A stretch of DNA of 34,478 nt from Thermocladium modestius JCM 10088 (GTDB lineage Archaea; Thermoproteota; Thermoprotei; Thermoproteales; Thermocladiaceae), in NCBI GenBank assembly GCA_001315925.1, contig BBBF01000016.1:1-34478 (forward strand). The letters run 5' to 3'. The notes below the pieces were generated by a model. It was given only the letters and a program-made list of their open reading frames with translations. It did no database searches and had not been told where the DNA came from. Positions 25,909 to 34,391 of the stretch are shown piece after piece; within the stretch, counting starts at the first letter, position 1, and every line of letters starts with the position of its first letter. The position numbers and the translations under genes are program-made.

Positions 25909-26223
25909 TTGCATTGGGGGGTCAAGTTCAGCGTGAGAGGTGAGGTGCTCTACAACATTTGGCGTTTCTATAGAGAAAGAAGGTATCTGGTGGTTCCTGG
26001 TCCCCGCATAGGCATGCAGCTCTACGACCTCGAAATAGTTGGGTTCAATAGATACCTAATAAAGATGGCTAATTACGTGCCAAAGTTACCCGCGAAGCAG
26101 TATGCCCACTACAGTAGGATTGTTATAATAACCAGCAAGGGCCGGTCTAGCCAAGATGGCAAGCTATTGTTAGTCCCCATTCATCGCCTCGTTGATTTAC
26201 TTGATGGAGATGGTATTCTCTAG
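25909..26223 (+). CDS. Hypothetical basic protein, about 104 residues
   Basis: Not recognised. TTG 25909 follows the previous TAG by one base. The frame reads VKFSVRGEVLYNIWRFYRER, RYLVVPGPRIGMQLYDLEIV, GFNRYLIKMANYVPKLPAKQ and RIVIITSKGRSSQDGKLLLV; it is basic and Tyr-rich, with beta-strand spacing. Two 6-base runs at 25889 and 25916 flank the junction with the previous frame, so a single protein of about 200 residues is plausible. Nothing indicates its function. The three genes 25375-26223 stand as an isolated unit between a divergent crotonase and a convergent iron transporter. Confidence 0.45.
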   Translation: MHWGVKFSVRGEVLYNIWRFYRERRYLVVPGPRIGMQLYDLEIVGFNRYLIKMANYVPKLPAKQYAHYSRIVIITSKGRSSQDGKLLLVPIHRLVDLLDGDGIL

Positions 26224-26304
26224 ATCTGCCGGCCTCTTCATCGTTCCGGCTCAGCTATCTAGTCAGTAAAAGGCAGTACGCAATGCCAATTGCCGGTTTT
26301 TATC

Positions 26305-27405
26305 TCATAATACCGATATATGCGCTACCATGTGAAGCGTAGTGCCTATTAGAAATGTTCCTCCAGCGGCGGCTAGGCTTAGCGATGAGTTCCTAATCAT
26401 GTTTATTGTAATGCTGGTGTTGCTGGCGAGGGCCGTTATGAACCCAGACATGGATTGTGCCAATACCATCAGCATAATCGATGCTATTAGCGCCATGTAG
26501 CGGCCCGCTATTAGTCCAATTGTAGGAAATGGAATTATGACGAGCACCGCGCCCAAGAGATAGGAAAGGCCAGTGTACACGGCCGATTTTGTGGCATTTA
26601 CCGCCTCCTTTTCTTGCGTTGCCATTAATTTATACATGGTTTCCTTATCGCTGGAAAGCTGACTCGCCATGCTTACCGCCTCCTCACGCGGGACTCCATT
26701 TCTCATAAGCATCTCCACGGCCTTGTCCTTCAATGCGCCTATGGATAAAAGCGAAAGCCCTAGCTTGGCGTTCTCGCTCCTATGCTTGGCCGTGTCCTCC
26801 TCAGCCTTCGTGCCTAGGTAGGCGCCTATGGACATGGACAGCGTGCCGGCTATGCCGACTATGGCGCCCGCCACGGCTATTAATAATGGATCCCCCCCTA
26901 TGACGGGCACTAGCCCAGCTATGGCAGAGAGAACTTCGACCAATCCATCGCTCATTCCATATATGGTATCCCTCAAGTTGCCGAGTCTCTGGCTGAACCC
27001 CCCCGTGGCTGCCTCTATGAAGTAATCCTCGTGTATTATTTCATCCTCCAGTATGGGATCCATGGTTTGATCATTGCTCTTCACCCTTGCGTTTACGTAC
27101 ATGTTGACTGCATTTTCCTCATCCTTCTCCCGCAGCTTTAGCACTATTCCAAGACCAAATAATCGCCGTAATGCCTTATATAGCAATACCTTGCGCATGG
27201 ATACCCTGCGCCTTAATTGAATCCCGGCTTCATCGGCCTTCCTCCTCCAATACTCGGCGTGCCTCGCCTCGGTCTCCGCTATCTCCTTGAGGATCTCCTT
27301 GGTCTTTGGGTCCCTCTCCATCGCGGCCAATGACTCGTATATCTCGTGATCCGTCAATTCATCAATGTAGAAATCCTCAATCATTTTCTTAGGATCTTCG
27401 TTCAT
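26305..27405 (-). CDS. Ferritin-like domain fused to VIT1/CCC1-family metal transporter
   Basis: 367 residues, intact. The N-terminal third is a rubrerythrin-like four-helix domain: MIEDFYIDELTDHEIYESLA, EIAETEARHAEYWRRKADEA (E..H pair) and EDEIIHEDYFI (second E..H). The C-terminal part is a CCC1/VIT1 transporter: GNLRDTIYGMSDGLVEVLSA, GIAGTLSMSIGAYLGTKAEE, then about five membrane helices ending SLAAAGGTFLIGTTLHMVAH. Family members move Fe2+ or Mn2+ out of the cytoplasm or into vesicles, and the ferritin domain is thought to sense or oxidise iron. ATG 27405 is chosen because it is about 27 bases behind ATATAAATTT; the frame continues upstream to 27465 into the coiled-coil gene, which I regard as read-through. 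Confidence 0.92.
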   Translation of the reverse strand: MNEDPKKMIEDFYIDELTDHEIYESLAAMERDPKTKEILKEIAETEARHAEYWRRKADEAGIQLRRRVSMRKVLLYKALRRLFGLGIVLKLREKDEENAVNMYVNARVKSNDQTMDPILEDEIIHEDYFIEAATGGFSQRLGNLRDTIYGMSDGLVEVLSAIAGLVPVIGGDPLLIAVAGAIVGIAGTLSMSIGAYLGTKAEEDTAKHRSENAKLGLSLLSIGALKDKAVEMLMRNGVPREEAVSMASQLSSDKETMYKLMATQEKEAVNATKSAVYTGLSYLLGAVLVIIPFPTIGLIAGRYMALIASIMLMVLAQSMSGFITALASNTSITINMIRNSSLSLAAAGGTFLIGTTLHMVAHISVL

Positions 27406-27426
27406 TGATTTCAATAGTTGCCCGGG

Positions 27427-27437
27427 ATATAAATTTT
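27427..27437 (-). promoter_or_regulatory. TATA box of the ferritin-VIT1 gene
   Basis: On the minus strand AAATTTATAT, about 27 bases before ATG 27405. It lies just beyond the coiled-coil gene, so the two genes are probably transcribed separately. Confidence 0.5.
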
Positions 27438-27446
27438 TCTCGTGAT

Positions 27447-28791
27447 TTACTGGGTCGCCTTGCAATCCTTAAGTTTCTCCTTCTCCTCCTCCAGCTTCTC
27501 CCTCAGCTCTATTAATGCGCCCTCCCTGACCACGAGGGCCCTTTGGTAATTCATCAATTCGCGTTCCTTCTCCATCAATCGCTTCTCCCAATCGATTAGC
27601 TTCCTCTCCTCCTCCACCAGCCTGGTGAATAGGGGGGGTTCCAGTTTCTGCTCCAGTTCTCTCTTCTTCACGCTCAATTCTTCATCTAGCTTCTTTAGCA
27701 TTTCCTCCTTGCTCTTTATCTCCTCGTTCTGCTTCTTGAGCTTCTCCTCGACCTCCTTCAATTCATTGGACTTTCTCTCCAAATCCTTCATTGCTTCATT
27801 GACGTATTCCTCCTTCCTCCTAAGCTCCTCTTCTCTCTTCGCCAGCTCCTCCACGCGTTGCCTATATTCCTCCTCCCTCTTATTCAAGTCCTTCAGCCTC
27901 ATGTTCTCTGTTTCTATCCTGGCGGCCTCGAGCTCCAGCTTCCTCTCCAAGGACTTCAAGTTCAGCTCCTCCTCCCTCAACTGCTTCTCGCGCTCGTTTA
28001 GCTCCGCCAGCTTGCTTCCATATTCCTGAAGCCGTTGAGTTAGCTCTTGTATGGACACGCCCATTACATTGCTTAGGCCGCTTAAATCGGAGTATAGCTT
28101 CATGACTTGCTCGTACTGTTGGCGCTGCTTCTCTAACTCTTGGCGCTGCTTGTCAATATCTGCCCTCTCGTTCTTTATGGCTTCCTCCTGCGCGCTCAGC
28201 TGGGCCTCCTTGGCTGATATCTCTATTAACTTGCCGTCTAGCTCGGAGTGCTTATCCATTAATTGCTTATGGATTGATTGAAGCTCTGTGAGCAGCGCGT
28301 CGACCCTCGATAAATCGTTTAATATCTTGGTGGACTTATCCACTCCATCGGTTAACTTCATGTCTATGCTGCTCAAGGTTGGGCTTACGCTGTTCAATGT
28401 ATCCTTAACCTTATCCAACTGCGCCTGGACCTCCGAGACGTATTTTCCAATGGAATTTATCAACTCATCCGATTTATTTAAGGTCTGCATAAGGGAGTTA
28501 GATAAGGTGTCGGAGGTAGCGGCGAATTGCTTGTATAATTGATTCAACTCACCCAGCCTGCTCGTTTCCTCGCTTATCGCATCCCTGACAAGCTTCATGG
28601 AGTCCTGTATTGACTTGTTGATCCTATCGAGATCTATTGCCAATCCCTGTATTATCTTTCTTATGTTGCCCAGCTCCACGCTCATGGTTTGATTCTGCTG
28701 GCTGAGCGATTTGTCTATCATCTCCAGCCTTTGCAATATGTTACTAATGGCTTGCTCCGCCTTTTTTCCTCCTCCCCCCCAACAACGACAT
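27447..28791 (-). CDS. Long coiled-coil protein (SMC/Rad50-like arm without ATPase heads)
   Basis: About 448 residues of almost continuous heptad pattern. The N-terminal half has moderate coiled coil (LGNIRKIIQGLAIDLDRINK). The C-terminal half is strongly charged (LREEELNLKSLERKLELEAA, KREEEYRQRVEELAKREEEL, RKSNELKEVEEKLKKQNEEI). No Walker motif or membrane segment is seen. A 7-base run at 28774-28780 (expected 6) separates the first 17 codons; ATG 28791 opens MSLLGGGGKKAEQ and lies about 25 bases behind a TATATATT box, supporting this start over TTG 28736. The next minus-strand gene encodes a similar, shorter coiled coil, so the pair may form a filament, tether or scaffold. Function unknown; the C-terminal Glu/Lys repeats resemble many structural proteins. 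Confidence 0.75.
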
Positions 28792-28812
28792 AATTTGATA
28801 TATCTGACAGGG

Positions 28813-28820
28813 TATATATT
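28813..28820 (-). promoter_or_regulatory. TATA box of the long coiled-coil gene
   Basis: On the minus strand AATATATACC, about 25 bases before ATG 28791. It overlaps the end of the preceding coiled-coil gene (stop at 28819). Confidence 0.5.
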
Positions 28821-29316
28821 ATTTTTGTTGTTTCTGGTGCTCCATTATGTAGGACTTCAATAGCTCCAATCCATCCTCTACCTTGCGGATCCTGCTAAGC
28901 AGCTCCAACTGAGTCTCCTGCACCAGCATCAATGTATCCTTTATGGTCTTCTCGTAGGCGGCAATGCCGTTCCGCATCTCGTCCAGGGAGCTGAACATCA
29001 TTACCTTTATCTCGTTGAATTCATTGGCGGTGGTCGATAATTGAGCCACTAGCTCGCTTAATTGATTGCTGGCCCTGGATATCTGATCCCTATAAGCCAA
29101 TAGGCCGGTCTCCAAATAGGCAAGCTCGCGGAGCAGGTCCGTCACGGACACCTTAGATCCTGCCTGTATTGTGTTTTCCAGCGATTTTATGGATTCCTTA
29201 GTCTCCTCGAGCAGCTTATTAACGCTTGCCAACTCATTGCTCAGCGACGCAACGCTTCTCTGCACTTGCCTGAGCTGCCCCCCCTCTATCGACTCTATAT
29301 CTATTTCATTGCTCAC
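28819..29316 (-). CDS. Short coiled-coil protein
   Basis: About 165 residues of helix: QVQRSVASLSNELASVNKLL, EETKESIKSLENTI, LRELAYLETGLLAYRDQISR, ASNQLSELVAQLSTTANEFN and ETQLELLSRIRKVEDGLELL. It resembles the N-terminal half of the next gene in length of heptads and in Ser/Asn/Leu composition, so the two may have arisen by duplication or may co-assemble. GTG 29316 is chosen because it lies about 27 bases behind TTTATAAAC on the minus strand; TTG 29331 is upstream in frame. No membrane or nucleotide-binding motif. Confidence 0.7.
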   Translation of the reverse strand: MSNEIDIESIEGGQLRQVQRSVASLSNELASVNKLLEETKESIKSLENTIQAGSKVSVTDLLRELAYLETGLLAYRDQISRASNQLSELVAQLSTTANEFNEIKVMMFSSLDEMRNGIAAYEKTIKDTLMLVQETQLELLSRIRKVEDGLELLKSYIMEHQKQQK

Positions 29317-29340
29317 ACCATTATGAGGCAATTCCCCCCC

Positions 29341-29350
29341 TTTATAAACA
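29341..29350 (-). promoter_or_regulatory. TATA box of the short coiled-coil gene
   Basis: On the minus strand TGTTTATAAA, about 28 bases before GTG 29316. Confidence 0.55.
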
Positions 29351-29385
29351 TGTTGAATGAGCTCGTGTCTTTCATCTGATGTGCA

Positions 29386-32300
29386 TCACCTCCGCCTCCG
29401 CCTAATCATCACCGAGAGGACTATTATAGCCACCGCAATAACCGCTGCAATTGATGCAATGCTATACATGCCTATGGTTGGCCTACTTATGAGGCAATGG
29501 GCATTTATGGGAATCATCACGTATACGTAGCCTGCATAATTGCTCTCGTTGCTACCGCGTAGCCATCACAATAAAGGCCTATCCGCGAATCGGGCACTGG
29601 AAGCCCCCAATGCATCTTTCACGTTGATCTTTCTTTCTGCCATCAAGCGATCAATACGTACTTGCCGGGCCCCCCCTCGACCTTGACCGCCTCGACAGGC
29701 GCTGTGAAATTGCCTATCTTAATGGAGGTTATTATGGGCGAAGAGGAATTAATCCACTCGGGGAATTCCTCTATCATTGTTCCATTGAGATCCGTAACGG
29801 TCAGCGTTATCAACCATTGCCTCACGTATTTATTCAGAATGGTTAGTGGACCATTTATTACGATTGTGATCAAGGAGGTGTTTGTGGAGGCATTTGATGC
29901 GTTGGTAGAGGATAGCACAAGCCTGGTCTCATTGCCTTGATATATTATTGGCTCTGGGTTGTTCACCACATAGCTTCCATTGTTGATCCACGACTCGTTT
30001 TTCAGCCAAACCGCACCATCTATATCCGTTATATTGGTGAGTTTGTATTGTAGGTTGAAGTTTATCGTTATGTTCAGTGGCTCCGTTACCGTGATTTCCC
30101 TCGACTCATTATATAAGAGGCGGGTTCCATTATTGAATTCCATCATAGACGGCGATATGCGGATCAATGTTGCGTTCTTCATCCATGAACTGGTCGAGTT
30201 AATTATGCCCAGGGGGGGCGATTCCCTCATCATGCCAACCAAGTACTCAACGTAGTAGACAATAGTTATGTTCAGCGGCCCATTGATAACTATGTTGGAT
30301 TCATTGGACAGCACTAGTCTCGTGTCGTTGCTGAATTGAATTAATGGGGGGGCAAACGATATATTGTATCCCGCCACCTTCCATCCGGAGAAGCTGGACA
30401 TCAATGAGGACCCTGCATAAATCCTCGCCGTTACGTCGTATTCCTTGATCCACTTGACATGCAGGAAAACCACGCTGGAGTTCACGTTCAAATAGAAGTC
30501 GCTCTCATTAATGTACCTGCCGTCCACGGTGGATCCATTATAGGCCAGCCTGGTTGAATTTCCCAGGTAAACTATGCTTGGTATTTTTATGGGCACCGTG
30601 GAGTTAGGCATGTAATACCCGCTCAAGTTAGAGATCAACCTTGCCTCATCGCTCACCTCCAATCTATAATATACCGTGACCAACTCGGTGAGACAGAGAG
30701 GGCCGTAGGTTAATGCTTGCTTTCCGTAGCTGTACACCCATGAGTACGCGCATAGGTCATACGTTCCGCTCTTGTTGAAAAGCAGCGATGCGTTGCCCTT
30801 GACCCCGCCCAGCGCGTATATGGAGGAGCCATTTAAAGTAATGGTTATATTCCCATGCCTTGATAATGCATAGCTTATTGAAATGCTGGTGTTACCGGGC
30901 GCGAGGGATGATACATTGAACGACGTGATGATGGGGGTCAGCCACGTTATGTTTATGTAATTCATGCCGGGAAGCAACATAGCGGTTGTGTTTCCCAGGA
31001 ATTGAATAACTCCGTTGATATGCCTATACATGCTGTACGACTCGACTCCCATTTCGCTCAAGGACTTAGTTATGGAGGATCCATTGCTGAGGGGGGGCAG
31101 CTCGGCCTTGAATGGTCCGCTCATGTTTATGAAATACTCGCCTGGAGTCGGAGGGGGGGATCGTATCTCCAAGATCACTATTGGTATCAACGATATATTT
31201 AGCGACTTGTTGGTGGTCGCATCTATTGTTCCCGCTACTGGTTCAAGGTAATTGCCGGAGGCTCGGTAACTATATTGATTGCATATCAAGCTTATGACTG
31301 CGCTGCCGTTGATAGGCAGAACATAGATATCCCGATTTGGCGGTTGGCTTTGCATGGTTAGGGTTATGTTGGCTGGAATAGAGGAGGAATTTATAATGGA
31401 ATGAATCGAGAGACTACAATACCTCACCCTTTGAAGGGATACCGTATAGTTGGCATTTCCATTGACGTATATTGACTCTGATACATTATAATAGCCGGGC
31501 GCGCTTATAGTTAGCTCGTAGGAGCCCTCCATCAAGTGAAGGATGGCCTTGTCGGACTTAATCGATGTTCCCAGCAGTTCAATAATGGGCGTGGAGGATA
31601 CATTAACTACCGTTATTGATACGTTATATATGGCGGCGGCGACGCGATTCCTACGACACTGTTAATTCCATCATTGCCCACATACGCTATCCTATCCGTG
31701 GGAAGAGGCGTTAGGCCGTATATTATCATCGGAAACAAAGGCTCTGTACTGCTCACATAGGCGGTCACCCCACTGCCTCCTGACCAGTAATACGCTATCC
31801 CCCCATTCCCATTGGTTAATCCCCCCCCTCCTATGGAGAACTCATAATTGCTGTATAGAATTGACATGATTGTGGAGAATTGCGCATTAGCTATGCTTAC
31901 CTGAGCGAAGCTATCGTTGGCCCACAACCCCCCCACCTCCCCCCCAAACGTGTAATTGCCTGATTCAATTAATCCTCCTATCATGAATTCGCCATCCCCC
32001 CCATAGGCTATGGCATTTACCGAGACCAAGCTCCTCGGCAACTCGCCGGAATAATCCGTGAAGGTGGCGTTAAAGACCCCCCCAGAGCAGCGCCGCTCAT
32101 CGATGTTCCTCCCATCATGAACTCATTATCCCCCCCATAGGCAACGGCGGCTAGGCTTTCATATGTTGACGGCATCGCTATGGTCTGGAATTTCCCATCC
32201 TGGAAAACCGCCGCTAATGCCTTGCCATTGCTTGTTCCCACTATCATGAATTCTCCGTTTCCATACGCAACTCCATATATTGCTCCGCTCTTAATTCCCA

Positions 32301-32697
32301 GCGAATTCGTCAGGTTAACTATGGAGTACGTGGATGGATTTACCATACCCACGAATGGCCCCCCCCGCTCCCGCTTGTTCCCACTATCATGAATTCTCCG
32401 TTTCCATACGCAACTCCATATAGTTCATCCGGTAACGTGATTGACTTGATCAATGATGGTCCGCCATTATTAATTGAAAAAAAGTCTATAACTCCACTTG
32501 AATGATATATCCCAACGGCCACTATGTATCCATTGCCTGTGGAGATTCCCATCAACTGCTGCCCATTTATTTCTAAGCCAAATGATATTGCCCCCCATGA
32601 CGGTAATTATAGCTAGCAAACTCAGCAGAATGAATTGTATTGACCTAGATGCTAGGGCTTTGTTGGTTTCATCTAGCATATTTTTGCCGCATATCAT
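29386..32697 (-). CDS. Giant membrane-anchored surface protein with beta-propeller-like repeats, several frame breaks
   Basis: About 1,100 residues when seven frames are joined. Order: an N-terminal membrane segment (IQFILLSLLAIITVMG); four repeats of a pattern like ELYGVAYGNGEFMIVGTS; a PEGA-like strand region (SAPGYYNVSESIYVNGNANY); long beta-rich stretches with repeats ending IVINGPLNITIVYYVEY and ITVTEPLNITINFNLQY; a Cys-containing module (RIGLYCDGYA); a C-terminal membrane helix (SIAAVIAVAIIVLSV) and MIRRRRR, ending at TGA 29386-29388. It is very rich in N-x-S/T sites, fitting a glycosylated archaeal surface protein. Breaks near 32590, 32358, 32077, 31590-31620, 29645, 29610 and 29560. 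ATG 32697 is about 27 bases behind TTTAAAT. A surface-layer, adhesion or thermopsin-like role is inference. Confidence 0.8.
32230..32422. repeat. Exact 50-bp direct repeat inside the surface-protein gene
   Basis: 32230-32279 and 32373-32422 are identical over 50 bases (from GCTTGTTCCC to CTCCATATA), 143 bases apart. On the minus strand each encodes the YGVAYGNGEFMIVGTS unit of the propeller-like repeats. Identity at DNA level, including third positions, points to recent duplication or gene conversion. Confidence 0.85.
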
Positions 32698-32720
32698 ATA
32701 ATTTAGTATTTAATGCAAGG

Positions 32721-32728
32721 TTTAAATA
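32721..32728 (-). promoter_or_regulatory. TATA box of the surface-protein gene
   Basis: TTTAAATA (minus strand TATTTAAA) about 27 bases before ATG 32697. Confidence 0.55.
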
Positions 32729-32971
32729 TTATCATTGAGACAATAATTGCATTGAAGTTATATTAATTAACGGTAGTTGATGGATCCCGCATTCCGAGAC
32801 GCGATAATACTAGGCAAGATATTCCATAACGATAGGTTGGGGGGGTGAATTTAATCAGTAATAATTATCAAATATAGCGTTGTCTCCAGCTGATCCCCTT
32901 CCTTGCCATAGGAGGTGAGACTTATCCCTCTTTTATCTATGGATAAGTTAACAAGGATCCTATCTAATTAA

Positions 32972-32980
32972 CTTTATAAA
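32972..32980 (+). promoter_or_regulatory. TATA box of the ribosomal protein operon
   Basis: CTTTATAAA centred 27 bases before GTG 33003, with an A-rich element just upstream. Best-formed TATA box in the window. Confidence 0.7.
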
Positions 32981-33002
32981 ACCCGCGTCGCCGCTGTTTT
33001 TC

Positions 33003-33368
33003 GTGCCTAAACCAACAGGTCCAAGTAATGTGGAGCTGCGATTGCTGATCCGGTTCCTTAGGAAGGCATCGGCTCAGACCGGAGCAGGCATATGGAGGTA
33101 CGTGGCGGAGCTGCTGGAGAAGCCCAGGCGAAGTAGGGTGTTCGTTAATCTAAGCAAGATAGATAGGTATTCTTCGGAGAACGATGTGGTGGTGGTTCCA
33201 GGTAAGGTATTGGGTAGCGGCGAGCTGCGTAAGAAGGTTACGGTGGCGGCATTCCGATTCTCAGATGATGCGGTGGAGAAAATAAGGGGAGCCGGCGGTG
33301 ATGCGATAAATATAGCGGAGCTCGTGAAGAGGAATCCAAAGGGAAGTGGTGCCAGAATAATAACTTGA
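33003..33368 (+). CDS. rpl18e: Large ribosomal subunit protein L18e (eL18)
   Basis: An intact 121-residue protein. Family landmarks are PSNVELRLLIRFLRKAS, WRYVAELLEKPRRSRVFVNL, SKIDRYSSENDVVVVPGKVL and VTVAAFRFSDDAVEKIRGAG. eL18 sits in the archaeal/eukaryotic large subunit. GTG 33003 is the start because it fits leaderless initiation 27 bases behind the TATA box and gives the usual N terminus (PKPTGPSN). There is no G/C run of 5 or more in the gene. L13 follows directly, as in the archaeal L18e-L13 operon. Confidence 0.97.
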   Translation: MPKPTGPSNVELRLLIRFLRKASAQTGAGIWRYVAELLEKPRRSRVFVNLSKIDRYSSENDVVVVPGKVLGSGELRKKVTVAAFRFSDDAVEKIRGAGGDAINIAELVKRNPKGSGARIIT

Positions 33369-33369
33369 G

Positions 33370-33927
33370 GTGTTGGAGTTGTCGATTCAAGTTCTTTCTA
33401 AAGGGGGATGTCCCGGACGTGATGAATTAGTGATAGATGCTGCAAATCATGTAGTGGGCAGGCTGGCCAGCACTGTGGCTACCTTGGCGTTGAAGGGGGA
33501 AGCGCGTGGTTATAGTGAACGCGGAGAAGGCTGTGGTCACGGGCGATTTCAATTCTATTCTGGAGCAATTCAAGGTTAAGCTGACCATAGTCAGAACCCA
33601 TTACAACCCGGAGAGAACTGGACCGAAGACCCCCAAGCGCCCGGACAGGGTTTTGAGGCGGGCTATAAGGGGAATGTTGCCATATGATAAGCAGAAAGGC
33701 AAGGCAGCCCTGGCAGGATAAAGATATACCTGGGCACTCCGGCTTCTTACTACAATAAGCCCAAGTACGTGGTGAAGGGGGGGGCGTACTTCCACATGAT
33801 ACCCGGCTCGCCTTACACGACGTTGGAGGATATTTGGAGAAGCATAGATCCTAAGACATGGGCGGTCTGGCGCGAGTCATATGATAAATTTAAAAAAGCC
33901 ATAGAGAAGAAGGGTGAACAGAAATGA
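33370..33927 (+). CDS. rpl13: Large ribosomal subunit protein L13 (uL13), two frame breaks
   Basis: Core L13 signature: [15 protein letters not shown], then after the break [38 protein letters not shown] and [17 protein letters not shown]. The first break is at 33495-33499 (5 G, expected 4); the second is one base missing near 33712-33718 (expected [12 protein letters not shown]). The protein ends about 50 residues later ([20 protein letters not shown], then [20 protein letters not shown] and a Lys-rich tail), making it about 185 residues, longer than bacterial L13. The GTG 33370 start adds about 20 residues before VIDA; GTG 33430, directly at VIDA, is an alternative. The stop overlaps the S11 start (ATGA). 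Confidence 0.93.
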
Positions 33928-34391
33928 GCGAGGAAAAGCAAGAGGAGCAAATCCAGGAGGCACCGAAGGAACAGCCAGCTGAGCTATCGCAGGTTCAGGT
34001 TCCCAAGAAGCTGCATTGGGGAGTAGCTCACATATATGCTAGCTATAATAATACCATTATTATAATAACGGATCTGACGGGCGCAGAGACAGTGGTTAGG
34101 GTGAGCGGCGGTCAAGTCGTGAAGACGGACAGGGATAAGCCCAGTCCATACGCTGCAATGCAAGCGGCGTACAAGGCTGCGCAGACAGCGATACAGCGCG
34201 GCGTTACCGCCGTCCATATACAAGTAAGGGCACCAGGCGGCTATGGACCCAAGACTCCGGGTCCTGGAGCCGTCGCTGCGATCAGGGCGCTGGCGCGGGC
34301 TGGATTGATGATAGGAAGAATAGAGGATACAACGCCGATACCGCACGATACAATAAGGCCGCCGGGCGGCAGACGCGGCAGAAGGGTATAA
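33924..34391 (+). CDS. rps11: Small ribosomal subunit protein S11 (uS11)
   Basis: Intact, 155 residues. A Glu/Gln-rich N-terminal tail of about 25 residues precedes the core: [80 protein letters not shown] and the invariant C terminus [12 protein letters not shown]. uS11 lies on the platform of the small subunit near the mRNA exit. It follows L13 by an ATGA overlap. In most archaea L13 is followed by S9, and S11 lies before RpoD and L18e, so the order here is rearranged. The last 87 bases of the window hold no further gene that I can support. Confidence 0.97.
   Translation: MSEEKQEEQIQEAPKEQPAELSQVQVPKKLHWGVAHIYASYNNTIIIITDLTGAETVVRVSGGQVVKTDRDKPSPYAAMQAAYKAAQTAIQRGVTAVHIQVRAPGGYGPKTPGPGAVAAIRALARAGLMIGRIEDTTPIPHDTIRPPGGRRGRRV

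Larger units (their letters stand above)
32698..33002 (+). other. 305-base divergent intergenic region with a possible 22-30 codon frame
   Basis: This gap holds the promoters of the surface-protein gene (minus) and the L18e gene (plus). Between them ATG 32780 opens MDPAFRDAIILGKIFHNDRL, about 20 bases behind TTATATTAATTAAC; it stops after GG, or runs eight codons longer if the 7-G run at 32838 is 5. It may be a small protein, a leader, or a gene remnant. Nothing else is supported. Confidence 0.35.

Noticed and set aside
27406..27465. N-terminal extension of the ferritin-VIT1 protein
   Set aside because: It overlaps the coiled-coil gene and the TATA box; ATG 27405 has leaderless spacing and starts the ferritin-like helix.
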